A DNA stretch of 64,000 nt from Methanosarcina acetivorans C2A (GTDB lineage: Archaea; Halobacteriota; Methanosarcinia; Methanosarcinales; Methanosarcinaceae). The notes beneath the pieces are model-generated. The model ran no database searches, had not been told where the DNA came from, and saw only the letters and a program-made list of their open reading frames with translations. This document shows, in pieces, positions 1-8,292 of this stretch. Position 1 is the first letter of the stretch. Every line of letters begins with the position of its first letter. The position numbers and the translations under genes are program-made. Location: contig NC_003552.1 of NCBI RefSeq assembly GCF_000007345.1, positions 930,001 through 994,000 on the forward strand, written 5' to 3'.

Positions 1-365
1 TTGGTAACCACCGAGGGGATCCCGAGTTTTCTGGCTGCGATAAGAGCTATCATGCCGAGTGGGGAGTCCAGCCCGTGAGAATTAATAATGTCATAATTCC
101 CTTCTTTTAGAAGCCGGTAGAGCTCTTTATACGCACCCGGCATCAGGAATCGCTGCTGTCCGGGAAAGGGGCTGCTTTTGATTCTGATTATTGCGACCCC
201 GTCCCTGATATTGTATTCTGGGATGTTCGGATAGCATCTGGTAATGACATGTACTTTATGACCCCGCTGATTCAGGGTTTTTGCAAGGGCGTGTATGGAA
301 TATTCGATTCCCCCTACTTTCGGAAAATACCAATCGCTGATCAGCGCGATTTTGTGTTTTTCCAT
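1..365 (-). CDS. Glycosyltransferase, GT4-like, N-terminal part (runs off window)
   Basis: The first 121 codons of a gene whose 3' end lies beyond the left edge. The ATG is at 365-363. The protein opens with KIALISDWYFPKVGGIEYS, the typical first beta strand and glycine loop of a GT4/GT-B glycosyltransferase N-terminal domain, and later has a DIINSHGLDSPLG segment as in sugar transferases that act on lipid-linked or surface glycans. It overlaps the 3' end of the upstream flippase-like membrane protein by 25 nt on the same strand, so the two are almost certainly cotranscribed and act in one cell-surface glycan pathway at the cytoplasmic face of the membrane. Donor and acceptor cannot be told from this fragment. 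Confidence 0.85.
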   Translation of the reverse strand, partial: MEKHKIALISDWYFPKVGGIEYSIHALAKTLNQRGHKVHVITRCYPNIPEYNIRDGVAIIRIKSSPFPGQQRFLMPGAYKELYRLLKEGNYDIINSHGLDSPLGMIALIAARKLGIPSVVT

Positions 366-1303
366 GCCGTAACCCCTCCGTAATAAGACAGATACAGAAA
401 CCCTATCATGCTACTGAGCCCATAGGATATGAGACGCTCAATAAACACAAAACTACCAGCAGATGCGAGGGGTAGCCCGAAATACAGGAGCAGATAGACA
501 AGTCCTCCTTCGACAATTCCAAGCCCGCCAGGTGTGATAGGGAGGCATCCGAGTACGAAGTAAAGGATCGAAACCGCTGCTATAATATGCAGGGGGATGG
601 GAAGTTTCAGGGCTGAAGCGATCATTTCCAGGCGCACAATATCAAGAACCCAGACCCCGCATGAGAGCAGGAGCACAGGAACAAAAGATTTGCGTAGCTG
701 TTTCCAATTATGATGAAGCCTGTTCAGAAAGGGCTCAAGTCTTTTTCGGAATAACCAGGTTCCTGTCCCTGCTCCAAGGAAGAATAAGGGAAGAAAAAGG
801 GCTGTACTCCACGATAGCATACCTCTATGGAGCTGGAAGATATCCCTGGTGAAAGGGAAAAAATAAAGCGAATAGAGAAATAGCAGAGCAATCGGAATTG
901 CTTCGACCAGCCTTTCGAAGAGGATCGTTATAAGGGCATGAGTATGGACGATTCCAAAGCGTCGATTGACCCAGATTATTCGGAGAGGTTCTCCTCCAAA
1001 CCTGCTTGCCGGGGTGAAGTTATTTACGAATATTGCCCCAAAGAAAATGGGAAAAAGGTCTGTTGCTTTTAGATCGTACCCGATGGAAGAGAGCACCTTT
1101 TGCCAGCGAATAGCAAAGAAATATACACTCAAAAGGTAGACTGAAAATGCCAGGACAAAATAACGGATCTGGATTTGCCGGAGCATCTTCCAGCTTTCCT
1201 CCAGAAGAAGTGTTAGTTCTGTCCAGCGAACGTATACAAGAATTGATGCTGTCATAAGCAGTAAGATAACTGCAACGCTTCGTCTTAAGACTCCCCGTTT
1301 CAA
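341..1303 (-). CDS. Flippase-like (LPG synthase TM/UPF0104) integral membrane protein
   Basis: A 320-residue polytopic membrane protein with about eight hydrophobic segments. Motifs of the lysylphosphatidylglycerol synthase TM-region family (UPF0104, related to haloarchaeal AglD C-terminal regions) are visible: FVNNFTPASRFGGEPLR near residues 92-108 and LPITPGGLGIVEGG near 254-267. Members are thought to be involved in glycolipid or lipid-linked sugar handling; the exact reaction is not established. The start is TTG at 1303, preceded by GAGGGTG six bases upstream. The gene overlaps the following glycosyltransferase by 25 nt, which supports a shared role in surface glycan assembly. A TATA-like CTATAAAATAAT lies about 90 nt upstream. 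Confidence 0.82.
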   Translation of the reverse strand: MKRGVLRRSVAVILLLMTASILVYVRWTELTLLLEESWKMLRQIQIRYFVLAFSVYLLSVYFFAIRWQKVLSSIGYDLKATDLFPIFFGAIFVNNFTPASRFGGEPLRIIWVNRRFGIVHTHALITILFERLVEAIPIALLFLYSLYFFPFTRDIFQLHRGMLSWSTALFLPLFFLGAGTGTWLFRKRLEPFLNRLHHNWKQLRKSFVPVLLLSCGVWVLDIVRLEMIASALKLPIPLHIIAAVSILYFVLGCLPITPGGLGIVEGGLVYLLLYFGLPLASAGSFVFIERLISYGLSSMIGFLYLSYYGGVTAWKNTKSR

Positions 1304-1393
1304 CAGTACACCCTCATAACAGGTTTTAAGCGGGAGTTTCCTTTAGGGTGGTTTTCATCCTTTAACATTCAATTTTCGTTTCTTGACCTGTGG

Positions 1394-1405
1394 ATTATTT
1401 TATAG
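1394..1405 (-). promoter_or_regulatory. Candidate TATA box for the flippase/glycosyltransferase operon
   Basis: CTATAAAATAAT read on the minus strand, about 90 nt upstream of the TTG start at 1303. It fits the archaeal TATA consensus and leaves a leader of roughly 65 nt. Assigned by position and composition only. Confidence 0.35.
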
Positions 1406-2450
1406 TCAAATTCGGTTTTTGATATTTTCTGCCCACATGCCCGAAAATTAACTCTTATCCTTCATTTATCATGAATAAAATTCGATATCCAATTGCTGAA
1501 GATACCCCTTTCTGGAAACTATTTGATTCAAGTGTTTTGATTCATTCGAAAAGAGATATCCCAACCTAGAGCCTCGCCTTCCCCCCTTCTAATAAAAATG
1601 CGAATTTTCCTTTTTTATTTTAAACCCTATGTCCCATCTCTTTCCCCTCATTCAAGTTTGAATTCTTTTTATTTAAGGTCTGTGATCATCTTTTTTTAAA
1701 ATCAGGCTTCTTCCACCTTATTTTTTAGTTGATTCCCTACCTTCAGGTAACTTTTTTCTGCGGAATTTTCCCTTTTTTCTTCCAATAATCTAATCTTCTG
1801 GACGAGGAAAAGACTTGTTATAACTAAAATATGGCAACACAGATGAAGATATCTCAAGCTTGAATTTAGATATAACATCTATTTTCCATAATAGGAAGGG
1901 GTAATAGGAAGGAAGCATGCCGGATTGATGAGGGAAAACTGCACGTGTGATCTCCGTTATGCCTTCCGTTTCAGTGCCAATTACATCAATTTGGCTTATC
2001 CTTATCACGAGATATGAACTTCTTATTTGGCATGAAAGTACTTTCAATTACTTTCATTATTTGTGCCTGTTATTCGAAGAACATCATGTGTGTTTTCTAG
2101 GAAAGCATTTCAGGGCGGCTATCGGGCAAAGGTCTACCTTTCAACCGGACATGTAGAAAAAAATATACGAAGGAAAATAAAATACAGGTTGCAGATGAAA
2201 GTTCTCCCTGATTTCTTTGGGTGAAAAGTCTCTTCTGGTGAAAAAATGGTCTTCCGGGCAATGGAATCGATTGTGGGAGCAAACCATCGGTCTCTTCTCA
2301 ATAAGTGAGCACATGCGCCGCATTTTTTAAAATGGAGGGAGATCTTTGGATGCTAAGGCTTTTCGATGACTGACTTCCACAACCTTTAATTTTATCTTCG
2401 GGGCAGATTAAATCTGGTTTATAGTGTTTCGTTGGGTTGGTGATAAATGT
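1406..2450. other. Gene-free AT-rich region
   Basis: No convincing gene is seen on either strand. Open frames such as the minus-strand one at 1790-2047 lack a ribosome site and have no recognisable composition or motif. The stretch is pyrimidine-rich on the plus strand, as in many Methanosarcina intergenic regions. Confidence 0.5.
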
Positions 2451-3020
2451 TTTTCAAAATTTACCTGTTTTTTGTGACCTGTTTTTTTGAGCGCTGGCGC
2501 GCACATATCCCGTTGCTCTCAGCGGGGGGGGCGCCAGCCCAACTTTGATTTTGCACACAAACTTCATTCTGTTTTTTCGTTTTACTCGATTACGAGGCAC
2601 TTTTTTGTTTCGATATTAAGAGACCGTTTTTTAGTTTCTGTGTTGTGAGGCTCTTTTTTTCTGTATTCAGGTTATTTTTTATGCTGTGAGGCTCTTTTTT
2701 AGTTTATCTCTTTCGAGGTTCCTTTTTGATTTTTGAGTTACGAGACTGTTTTTTACTTTTCAAAATTTACCCATTCTTTGTGACCTGTTTTTTGAGTGGT
2801 GGCGCGCACATATCCCGTTGCTTGCAGTGGGGTGCACCAGCCCAACTTTGATTTTGCACACAAATTTCATTCTGTTTTTTCGTTTTACTCTTTTACGAGG
2901 CACTTTTTTGTTTCGATATTAAAAGGCTGTTTTTTAATTTCTGTGTTGTGTGGCTCTTTTTTAGTTTGTCTCTTTCGAGGTTCCTTTTTGATTTCTGAGT
3001 TACGAAACTGTTTTTTACTT
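2451..3020. repeat. ~300 bp direct tandem duplication with GC-rich hairpin and T-tract boxes
   Basis: Two adjacent diverged copies, about 2451-2756 and 2757-3020. Each begins TTTCAAAATTTACC, then TTTGTGACCTG, a GC-rich segment, then CCCAACTTTGATTTTGCACAC, and ends in a run of short boxes of the form GAGGCTCTTTTTTAGTTT spaced about 27-35 bp. Copy 1 has a near-perfect hairpin: GCTGGCGC at 2493-2500 pairs with GCGCCAGC at 2531-2538, with CCCG/CGGG inside. Copy 2 keeps only part of it. The last box of copy 2 runs into the stop codon of the cupredoxin-like gene. Function unknown; a plus-strand structured RNA ending in U-tracts or simple tandem duplication are both possible. Confidence 0.75.
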
Positions 3021-3761
3021 TACTATAATTGTGGCTTTTGCTTCTGGCATGGCTTCCAGGCTGAAGGTGTAAGTCCCTGCTTCTTCAAATGTGTACGAAA
3101 AGGCTTTTCCGTAGTACAGGGTTGTATCTTCCCACAGTCCGTCGTCACTTACAAGCACTGAGGCTCCCTTTGGCCTTTTGAGGTTAACCCAGGTAACTGT
3201 ATCCCCTTTTTCTATTTCTATGGTTTCAGGAGAAAAGGTTGTTGAGTAGATTAACATTTTTTCTTCATTCCGGACATTTTTTTCATCGCTTTTTCCTGAA
3301 TTCGAAGCTGAGGATGCTTCTGTCGTAACCTGGGGATTTTCTACAGTGGCGGTTTCACCGGCAGTTTCCGAGTCCTCTTCCTGCATCTCAGAAGCGGATA
3401 CTTTTACTGTTCCTTTTATTTCCGGGTTATCTTTGAGGGCAAAGACATAGGTGCCTGGTTCTTCAAAAGTATATGAAAAGGCTTTCCCGTAGTAAAGAGT
3501 AGTTTCCTCCCACAACCCTTCTTCACTTACCAGCACCATTGGGGTTTTTGGTTTCTTGAAGTTGAACCAGGTTACCTCCTCTCCGGCGTTTATTTCGATT
3601 GTCTCGGGTGCAAATGTGCCGTAAATAACCACTTTGTTAGCAGAGGTATCAGCACTTCTTACAACCAGTTTTGTCTCTTTTGCCGCTGCCATACCCGTTG
3701 ACATTAAAAGGATTGTCACTATCAGCAGGGCAAAAATTATGGTTTTATTGTGTTTTTTCGT
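3015..3761 (-). CDS. Secreted protein with two cupredoxin-like domains
   Basis: An exported protein of about 248 residues with a signal peptide and two homologous plastocyanin/cupredoxin-like beta domains. Each domain carries the pattern FAPETIEINAGEEVTWFN or FSPETIEIEKGDTVTWVN followed by LYYGKAFSYTFEEPGTYVF. The usual copper ligands (Cys and paired His/Met) are not evident, so these may be structural rather than electron-transfer domains. A low-complexity linker joins them. The start is unusual: a perfect GGAGG (3773-3769) sits 7 nt before an ACG codon at 3761-3759 that begins TKKHNK and then the signal peptide. The only in-frame ATG is 54 nt further upstream at 3815 and would put hydrophilic residues before the signal. 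The gene stands alone; its function is unknown. Confidence 0.75.
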   Translation of the reverse strand, partial: TKKHNKTIIFALLIVTILLMSTGMAAAKETKLVVRSADTSANKVVIYGTFAPETIEINAGEEVTWFNFKKPKTPMVLVSEEGLWEETTLYYGKAFSYTFEEPGTYVFALKDNPEIKGTVKVSASEMQEEDSETAGETATVENPQVTTEASSASNSGKSDEKNVRNEEKMLIYSTTFSPETIEIEKGDTVTWVNLKRPKGASVLVSDDGLWEDTTLYYGKAFSYTFEEAGTYTFSLEAMPEAKATIIVK

Positions 3762-4149
3762 CTTAAAACCTCCATTTTCACAGCTTTTTAACCAACTCCT
3801 TTCTGGGAATACCATCTTACACTTCGACTTATTTTCATATAGCCAAAACGGTGTTGTTTTTTCTCTTTATTGCAGGAATGGTTCGGGCTGTTTTGCCTGG
3901 CAAATGCCCCTGGAAAAAGCAAAAAGCACTGTCCATTTTGAGTTGCCTTAAATATGGTTGAAATACCATGATCTTCTGATGTTTCACCTGTTCTTTGGTG
4001 TTTCACTGTTCTTTGATGTCTCATTTGATCTGTGACGTTTCACTTTACCCATCTATTTTTTAGAGAAAAGGAAAAGGGAACTTTTCATGAGGAAAGGGAA
4101 TAGAGGGTTTCCTGATCTCTTTTCCAGAAGAGAAGACTTTTTCAGTGAC

Positions 4150-4159
4150 TTTATATAAT
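4150..4159 (+). promoter_or_regulatory. TATA box of first FilR1-type regulator
   Basis: TTTATATAAT centred about 30 nt before the ATG at 4184. With standard archaeal spacing the transcript would start at about 4180, so the mRNA would be leaderless or nearly so. The box lies inside the longer GTG-initiated reading frame, which argues against that upstream start. Confidence 0.5.
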
Positions 4160-4183
4160 CCCTTCAAGTATTATTGGAATGAG

Positions 4184-5077
4184 ATGAAATCGAAAGCACA
4201 CATCCGGGTAGAAACCAGACCATCGCTTCTGGATACGATTTTTCTGTCTGAAAAAAGAAAGAACCTTCTCTTGCTCCTGAAAGAAGAGGGGCCTAAAAGC
4301 GGTGAGGAAATTAAGGACGTGTTTGATTTCCCCTGGAAATCGATTACCCCACAGATAAGAAAATTAATCGACTGGGGTCTGGTGCTTGAGGAAGGGGAGC
4401 TGTACGTTCTCTCCGATATGGGTTCGGTGATTGCCGAGAAGGTTCAGGTTCTCCTGAATACGCTTTCCATATACGAAGAAAACCTGAATTTCTGGTATGA
4501 TCACGACCTGAGTTCTATTCCTCTCCATCTGCTTGCAAGGGTTGGAGAGCTGGGACACGTTAATATTCTTGAGAGAGACCTTTCAAATATTTTCCTTATT
4601 CCGGAAGAGATCACAAAAAATCTGGTGGACTCGAAGCGTATTATGTCTTTTGTTTCGGTATTCCACCCCTCTTCTCCTTTTCTTTATTTTGAATATCTTG
4701 AAAAGGGCATTGAAGCTACGGCAATTGTTACGAAACCTATTCTTGAAATTCTTCAGACAGAATGTACTTTCGATATTCCATTTCTAAAAACGAACAATTC
4801 AATCCTTAACAGAGCCCTGATCGAATACAAACAGGAAATAAAGCATATTCTGAACAGTAAGGCTTCCAATTTCCTGGTCTACGAAGGTGACTTAAAACCG
4901 ATGTCAATGATTGTTACTGATAGGATTTTTTTGTTATCTCTTCTGGACAGAAAAGGAAGATTAACAACCAAATTTCTTATCAGCTCCGAGCCTGCGGCTC
5001 TAAAATGGGGAGAAGAACTTTTCATGTATTATAAGGAGATGTCAAAGCCCGTTACTGAATCTCTTTCTTCCCTGTAA
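4184..5077 (+). CDS. FilR1-type winged-helix transcriptional regulator (copy 1)
   Basis: A 297-residue regulator with an N-terminal winged-helix domain (about residues 15-85; SEKRKNLLLLLKEEGP then an ArsR-like recognition helix) and a C-terminal region of the methanogenesis regulatory protein FilR1 middle-domain family (DUF1724). Methanosarcina proteins of this family (Msr type) control methyltransferase genes for methanol or methyl sulfides in several known cases; the target of this one is unknown. ATG at 4184 is chosen over an upstream GTG (4145) because it aligns with the start of the paralogue at 5609 and because a TATA box lies within the upstream extension. About 60% of the N-terminal region is identical to the neighbour, which indicates a tandem duplication. 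Confidence 0.85.
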   Translation: MKSKAHIRVETRPSLLDTIFLSEKRKNLLLLLKEEGPKSGEEIKDVFDFPWKSITPQIRKLIDWGLVLEEGELYVLSDMGSVIAEKVQVLLNTLSIYEENLNFWYDHDLSSIPLHLLARVGELGHVNILERDLSNIFLIPEEITKNLVDSKRIMSFVSVFHPSSPFLYFEYLEKGIEATAIVTKPILEILQTECTFDIPFLKTNNSILNRALIEYKQEIKHILNSKASNFLVYEGDLKPMSMIVTDRIFLLSLLDRKGRLTTKFLISSEPAALKWGEELFMYYKEMSKPVTESLSSL

Positions 5078-5608
5078 AGTTGTTCCGGATATGGCTGCAG
5101 TTTCGGATATGGGTATATATGGGCAGTGCAGCTTCAGGCTTCAAAAAAGATTACCCTCTCGTGAAAGGATTTTTTAAAAAAGGTAATATTATTTGCTGTA
5201 GGGTTTTATTCGCTGTAGGTTTTACCTCAGAGCTTGCAGAAATGCATTGATGGTGAGGCTTCTTTCATCAAAAACGTCCTACTCGAAGAGAGTATTATGG
5301 CTTTTCGACAGCTCCTGAAGAAAACCACAGCATATCTACCACATTTTAATGTTCACCCAATCGAAACGACGATAGAAAAGTATTATCTATCTGCCGCGTT
5401 TATATAATTCATAATCCTATATAACCAAAACGATGAAGTTTTTTACTTTTAGATTGGAATATTCTAATGGCGTTGGAAATGACAACTCCGATTGGAACGC
5501 ACTCCCTTTGTTGTGAGTGTCGAGAAGTATGAGCCTCATCCCGAATTCCTTGAAGAATCCCCTGTGAACTTATAATTTCTGGTATAACATATTAAGTGAG
5601 ACAAACCC
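5078..5608. other. Intergenic leader region of second FilR1 regulator
   Basis: No gene is supported. TTTATATAA at 5399-5407 is a candidate TATA box and would imply a leader of roughly 180 nt for the gene at 5609. A 36-codon frame at 5297-5407 ends in that box and is not considered coding. Confidence 0.45.
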
Positions 5609-6478
5609 ATGAACACGGTTTCTGGTACCAGTTCTTCGTTGCTTGATGCAATTTTCCTTTCTGAAAAAAGAAAGAACCTTCTTCTGCTGTTAAAAGAAGA
5701 GGGCCCAAAAAGCAGTGAAGAAATCAAAAATGCCTTTGATTTTCCCTGGAAGTCAATGATCCCTCAGATCAAAAAGTTAGTTGATCTGGGGCTGGTCATA
5801 CATACGGATGGGGTGTATTCCCTCTCTGAAATGGGAGTAGTGATAGCTACAAACGTACAGTTTTTGCTGAACACCCTGAAGATATATGACGACAACAAAG
5901 CTTTCTGGTCCGAACACGATTTGAGTCCGATTCCTTTTCATCTTCTTATCAGAATCGGGGAGTTGGGGCAGTGTAAGGTCCTGAAACCCGATCTCTCTCA
6001 TATGTTTAAAGTCCAGGAAGATATTGTAAAATGTATGCTGGATTCTTCCCGCATTATGGTATTTGCTTCGGCAATTCATCCAGCTTACCATTTACTCTGT
6101 CTGGAATTTCTCGAAAAAGGGATTGATGTTACAATTATCCTTACGGAGTCGGTTTTCGAGAGTATCCGGGATGAGTGTCTCCCCCAGGAAACCACATCTT
6201 TCAGTGACAGCTCCGTTCTCAAGCTGGAAATACCGGAATATAAAAAGGAAGTTCAGTTCTTTTTGACCTGCAAGAACTCACATTTTTTTGTGTCGGACGG
6301 GGAGAAAAAACCAATGATGCTGGTAGTAACCGATAAGATCTTTGCGCTTTCCCTGCTTGATAAAAATAACAGAATTGACCGCAACTATCTTGTAAGCTCT
6401 GAGCCCGGAGCCCTAAAATGGGGAGAAGAACTTTTTGCATATTACAAACAGAATTCCAGGCAGGTCCTTTCTCTTTGA
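5609..6478 (+). CDS. FilR1-type winged-helix transcriptional regulator (copy 2)
   Basis: A 289-residue paralogue of the preceding regulator with the same layout: winged helix at about residues 10-80 (SEKRKNLLLLLKEEGPKSS) and a FilR1/DUF1724 sensor-like region with the conserved C-terminal LSLLD and SSEPGALKWGEELFAYYK motifs. Such proteins lack an obvious cofactor-binding motif, so the signal sensed cannot be read from the sequence. It starts at ATG 5609, with a weak GTGAG ribosome site. The long separate leader suggests it has its own promoter. The two genes may form a regulator pair or may regulate different methyltransferase operons; no methyltransferase operon is adjacent. Confidence 0.85.
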   Translation: MNTVSGTSSSLLDAIFLSEKRKNLLLLLKEEGPKSSEEIKNAFDFPWKSMIPQIKKLVDLGLVIHTDGVYSLSEMGVVIATNVQFLLNTLKIYDDNKAFWSEHDLSPIPFHLLIRIGELGQCKVLKPDLSHMFKVQEDIVKCMLDSSRIMVFASAIHPAYHLLCLEFLEKGIDVTIILTESVFESIRDECLPQETTSFSDSSVLKLEIPEYKKEVQFFLTCKNSHFFVSDGEKKPMMLVVTDKIFALSLLDKNNRIDRNYLVSSEPGALKWGEELFAYYKQNSRQVLSL

Positions 6479-6576
6479 GTTCTTTCACGCGCTGAATTTT
6501 TACTTTCTTTTTTACTTTTATCTGATTTTTTTCTTACTCTCTTTTTTAACTCTCTTATTTACCTGCCCGCCGAGTG

Positions 6577-6920
6577 TTATCTTGTTCCCCTGCCTTTAAA
6601 AAAGTGTAGCAGAAAGTCCCTCCCGGTCTTGCAGTTTGATGGAGTTCTTCTATCCCCTTTTTTCCACGCTTCTTCTTCCATCATTTTCATTTCCAGAGTC
6701 TGTTGTCGAGGGCATTTCTTCCTTCAGGATAGAAGTAACAGGACCCGTGGTCCCCTTCAATTACAGTAAACGTCCCCCGGGTTTCAGAACTTTTTCCAGG
6801 CTTTTCAGGGCTTCTCCCGGATTTTCCGGAGTTCGAGCACAAAACAGACAAAAATGTGATCAAAACTGTCCTCTCAAAAGGAAGAGAAAAAATATTCGCC
6901 TGCAGGAACCTGATTTAACT
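6577..6920 (-). pseudogene. Decayed class I SAM-dependent methyltransferase
   Basis: Minus-strand fragments read, in shifting frames, as FLQANIFSLPFE, then SFDHIFVCFVLE, then ENPGEALKSLEKVLKPGGR, then TVIEGDHGSCYFYPEGR, and finally EEEAWKKGIEELHQTARPGG followed by FCYTFFK and a TAA at 6579-6577. Together these match the middle and C-terminal parts of a SAM methyltransferase. At least three single-base frameshifts, an in-frame stop upstream of FLQA and a large internal deletion (no segment between the PEGR motif and the C-terminal helix) show the gene is dead. The N-terminal SAM-binding motif is missing. It lies immediately downstream of an intact methyltransferase of a different subgroup. Confidence 0.7.
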
Positions 6921-7012
6921 GTTATCAATTAATACATCCTTATCTTCTGAAATATCCTTCTTTTCAGATGTTACCGGGAACTTCGCTAAGCACAGCCAAA
7001 ATCTCTTTGCCC

Positions 7013-7708
7013 TTATTTTCGCATTGTTACCATGTACAGTTTTCTCGGGAGCTCGCCTTCTTCAAATTCTTCCAGCTCGAAGCTTCCGTACTCTTTTGCA
7101 AGGTTTTCAACCTTTTCTCTGCTGAAAAAATGAACTATAAAGCCGCCTGCAATTTCGTACATGTCTTCTCCTCTGTGAGTCCCTGTCCCGTAATGGGCAT
7201 CTCCGGTGTGCCTGGCTGTATAGATATTTATCCCTCCGGGCTTAAGCACCCTTTTTATCTCCTTGCAGAGGAATTCGAGTTCGTCTGTGGTAAGGGCCAT
7301 GCAGTAAAGCATATGAGAATAACACGCATCAAAAGTTTCTGCTTCAAAGGGAAGAGGATTTCTTGCATCGTGCCTGAGGGCCGTAACATATTTTCCGAAT
7401 CCTGATTCTTCGGCTTTTTCTTTCATCGCTTTTGTCCCGCTTTCGGTGTAGTCAAGGGAATGGACTGAAAAACCCCTGCTGGCAAAAAAACAGGTGTCTC
7501 TCCCCTGGCCGCCTCCAAGTTCCAGGATTTTCTTTTTCCCTTCTTTTTCAAAAATAGCTGCGGCTTTCCGGGCCGGATAACTTGGTTCGTCTCCGAACCT
7601 TGAGCAGGTGTTTGAAAACACTTTTTCCCAGTGGGGCTGCTGCCCGTTAAGGATCTCCTGCTCCATGCCGTTTTCTACTTTTTTACTACCTGTAGTTTCC
7701 TTCTTCAT
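7013..7708 (-). CDS. Class I SAM-dependent methyltransferase
   Basis: A 231-residue methyltransferase (methyltransferase domain 11/25 type) with the SAM-binding motif I ILELGGGQGRD, an acidic motif II region VHSLDYTESG, and motif III VLKPGGINIYTARH. The substrate is unknown; small-molecule methyltransferases of this type act in the cytoplasm. ATG at 7708 is chosen because AGGAAG lies about 8 nt upstream and the longer frame to 7750 adds only a charged tail without a ribosome site. It stands alone on this strand, downstream of a 1.4 kb non-coding region and just upstream of a methyltransferase pseudogene. Confidence 0.8.
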   Translation of the reverse strand: MKKETTGSKKVENGMEQEILNGQQPHWEKVFSNTCSRFGDEPSYPARKAAAIFEKEGKKKILELGGGQGRDTCFFASRGFSVHSLDYTESGTKAMKEKAEESGFGKYVTALRHDARNPLPFEAETFDACYSHMLYCMALTTDELEFLCKEIKRVLKPGGINIYTARHTGDAHYGTGTHRGEDMYEIAGGFIVHFFSREKVENLAKEYGSFELEEFEEGELPRKLYMVTMRK

Positions 7709-7750
7709 CTCATACACTTCCTTCCTATTTTCTTCCCTCTCAACCTGCAC

Positions 7751-8154
7751 ATTACTGTTTTATAATTTCGATTTAATATAACTGTCTATTTCTTCTCCGG
7801 AAAGAAAACGAATGTGGAAGTGAAATCATTCTGAATTGTGGAAGTTTTTCTGAGTTATAAAGGGTTAACCCATTCTGAATCCGAAAAGCCAGGTTATTCT
7901 GAACTGAAAACGATTAATTTTTCCGGAACAGAAAAAAGGATTAAGTTATTCCGGATTAAATTCTGGTGATGTTTTTGGAAAAAAGGTCAAATCTTTGAGT
8001 TTTTCATGGCAAGTTAAGTTCTAATTATTTGAAGATAATGGAGGTTTGCCCGAGAGAATTTCAGTCCCTCGAGCGATATTTTATTTGGGTTTGAAAACTG
8101 GGTTTTGTTCTTTTGAGCACTTTTTTGAGGGTAAGAACTTTCACCCTAAAAATT
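7751..8154. other. Non-coding AT-rich stretch with degenerate TTATTCTGAA motifs
   Basis: Nothing coding is seen. Several loose copies of a (C/T)(A/T)TTCTGAA(C/T) motif followed by GAAAA occur between about 7828 and 7970, spaced 30-60 bp; significance unknown. Confidence 0.4.
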
Positions 8155-8292
8155 TCAGTCTTCTTCATCTATGGCGCTGACATATCTGGGAAACAAGAGC
8201 ATGTAATTTTCCTCGTAAGATTTCCCATCTTTGCTTATATTGAGGTCCCACATGACCTCGGGTTTTCTAGCTATCGCTTTAGCTTGAATCAT
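8155..8292 (-). CDS. Small hypothetical protein, 45 residues
   Basis: A short frame, ATG at 8292-8290 to TGA at 8157-8155, preceded by a strong AGGGAGG ribosome site six bases upstream. The product starts MIQAKAIARKPEVMWDLNIS, is mixed charged/hydrophobic, has a single tryptophan and an acidic end (DEED), with no signal peptide or transmembrane segment. I do not recognise the family. The ribosome site and protein-like composition make it more credible than other short frames here, but it could be the intact start of a truncated larger gene. Confidence 0.45.
   Translation of the reverse strand: MIQAKAIARKPEVMWDLNISKDGKSYEENYMLLFPRYVSAIDEED

Noticed and set aside
1790-2047. 85-codon minus-strand frame
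   Set aside because: No ribosome site, no recognisable motif, in a pyrimidine-rich gene-free region.
2451-3020. CRISPR-like array of ~30 bp boxes
   Set aside because: The boxes differ from each other, spacers are T-rich and repeated between copies, and no cas genes are near.
5297-5407. 36-codon open frame on the plus strand
   Set aside because: It ends in the putative TATA box of the next gene and has no clear ribosome site.
7013-7750. Start of the methyltransferase at 7750
   Set aside because: The ATG at 7708 has the ribosome site; the extension is charged and without support.
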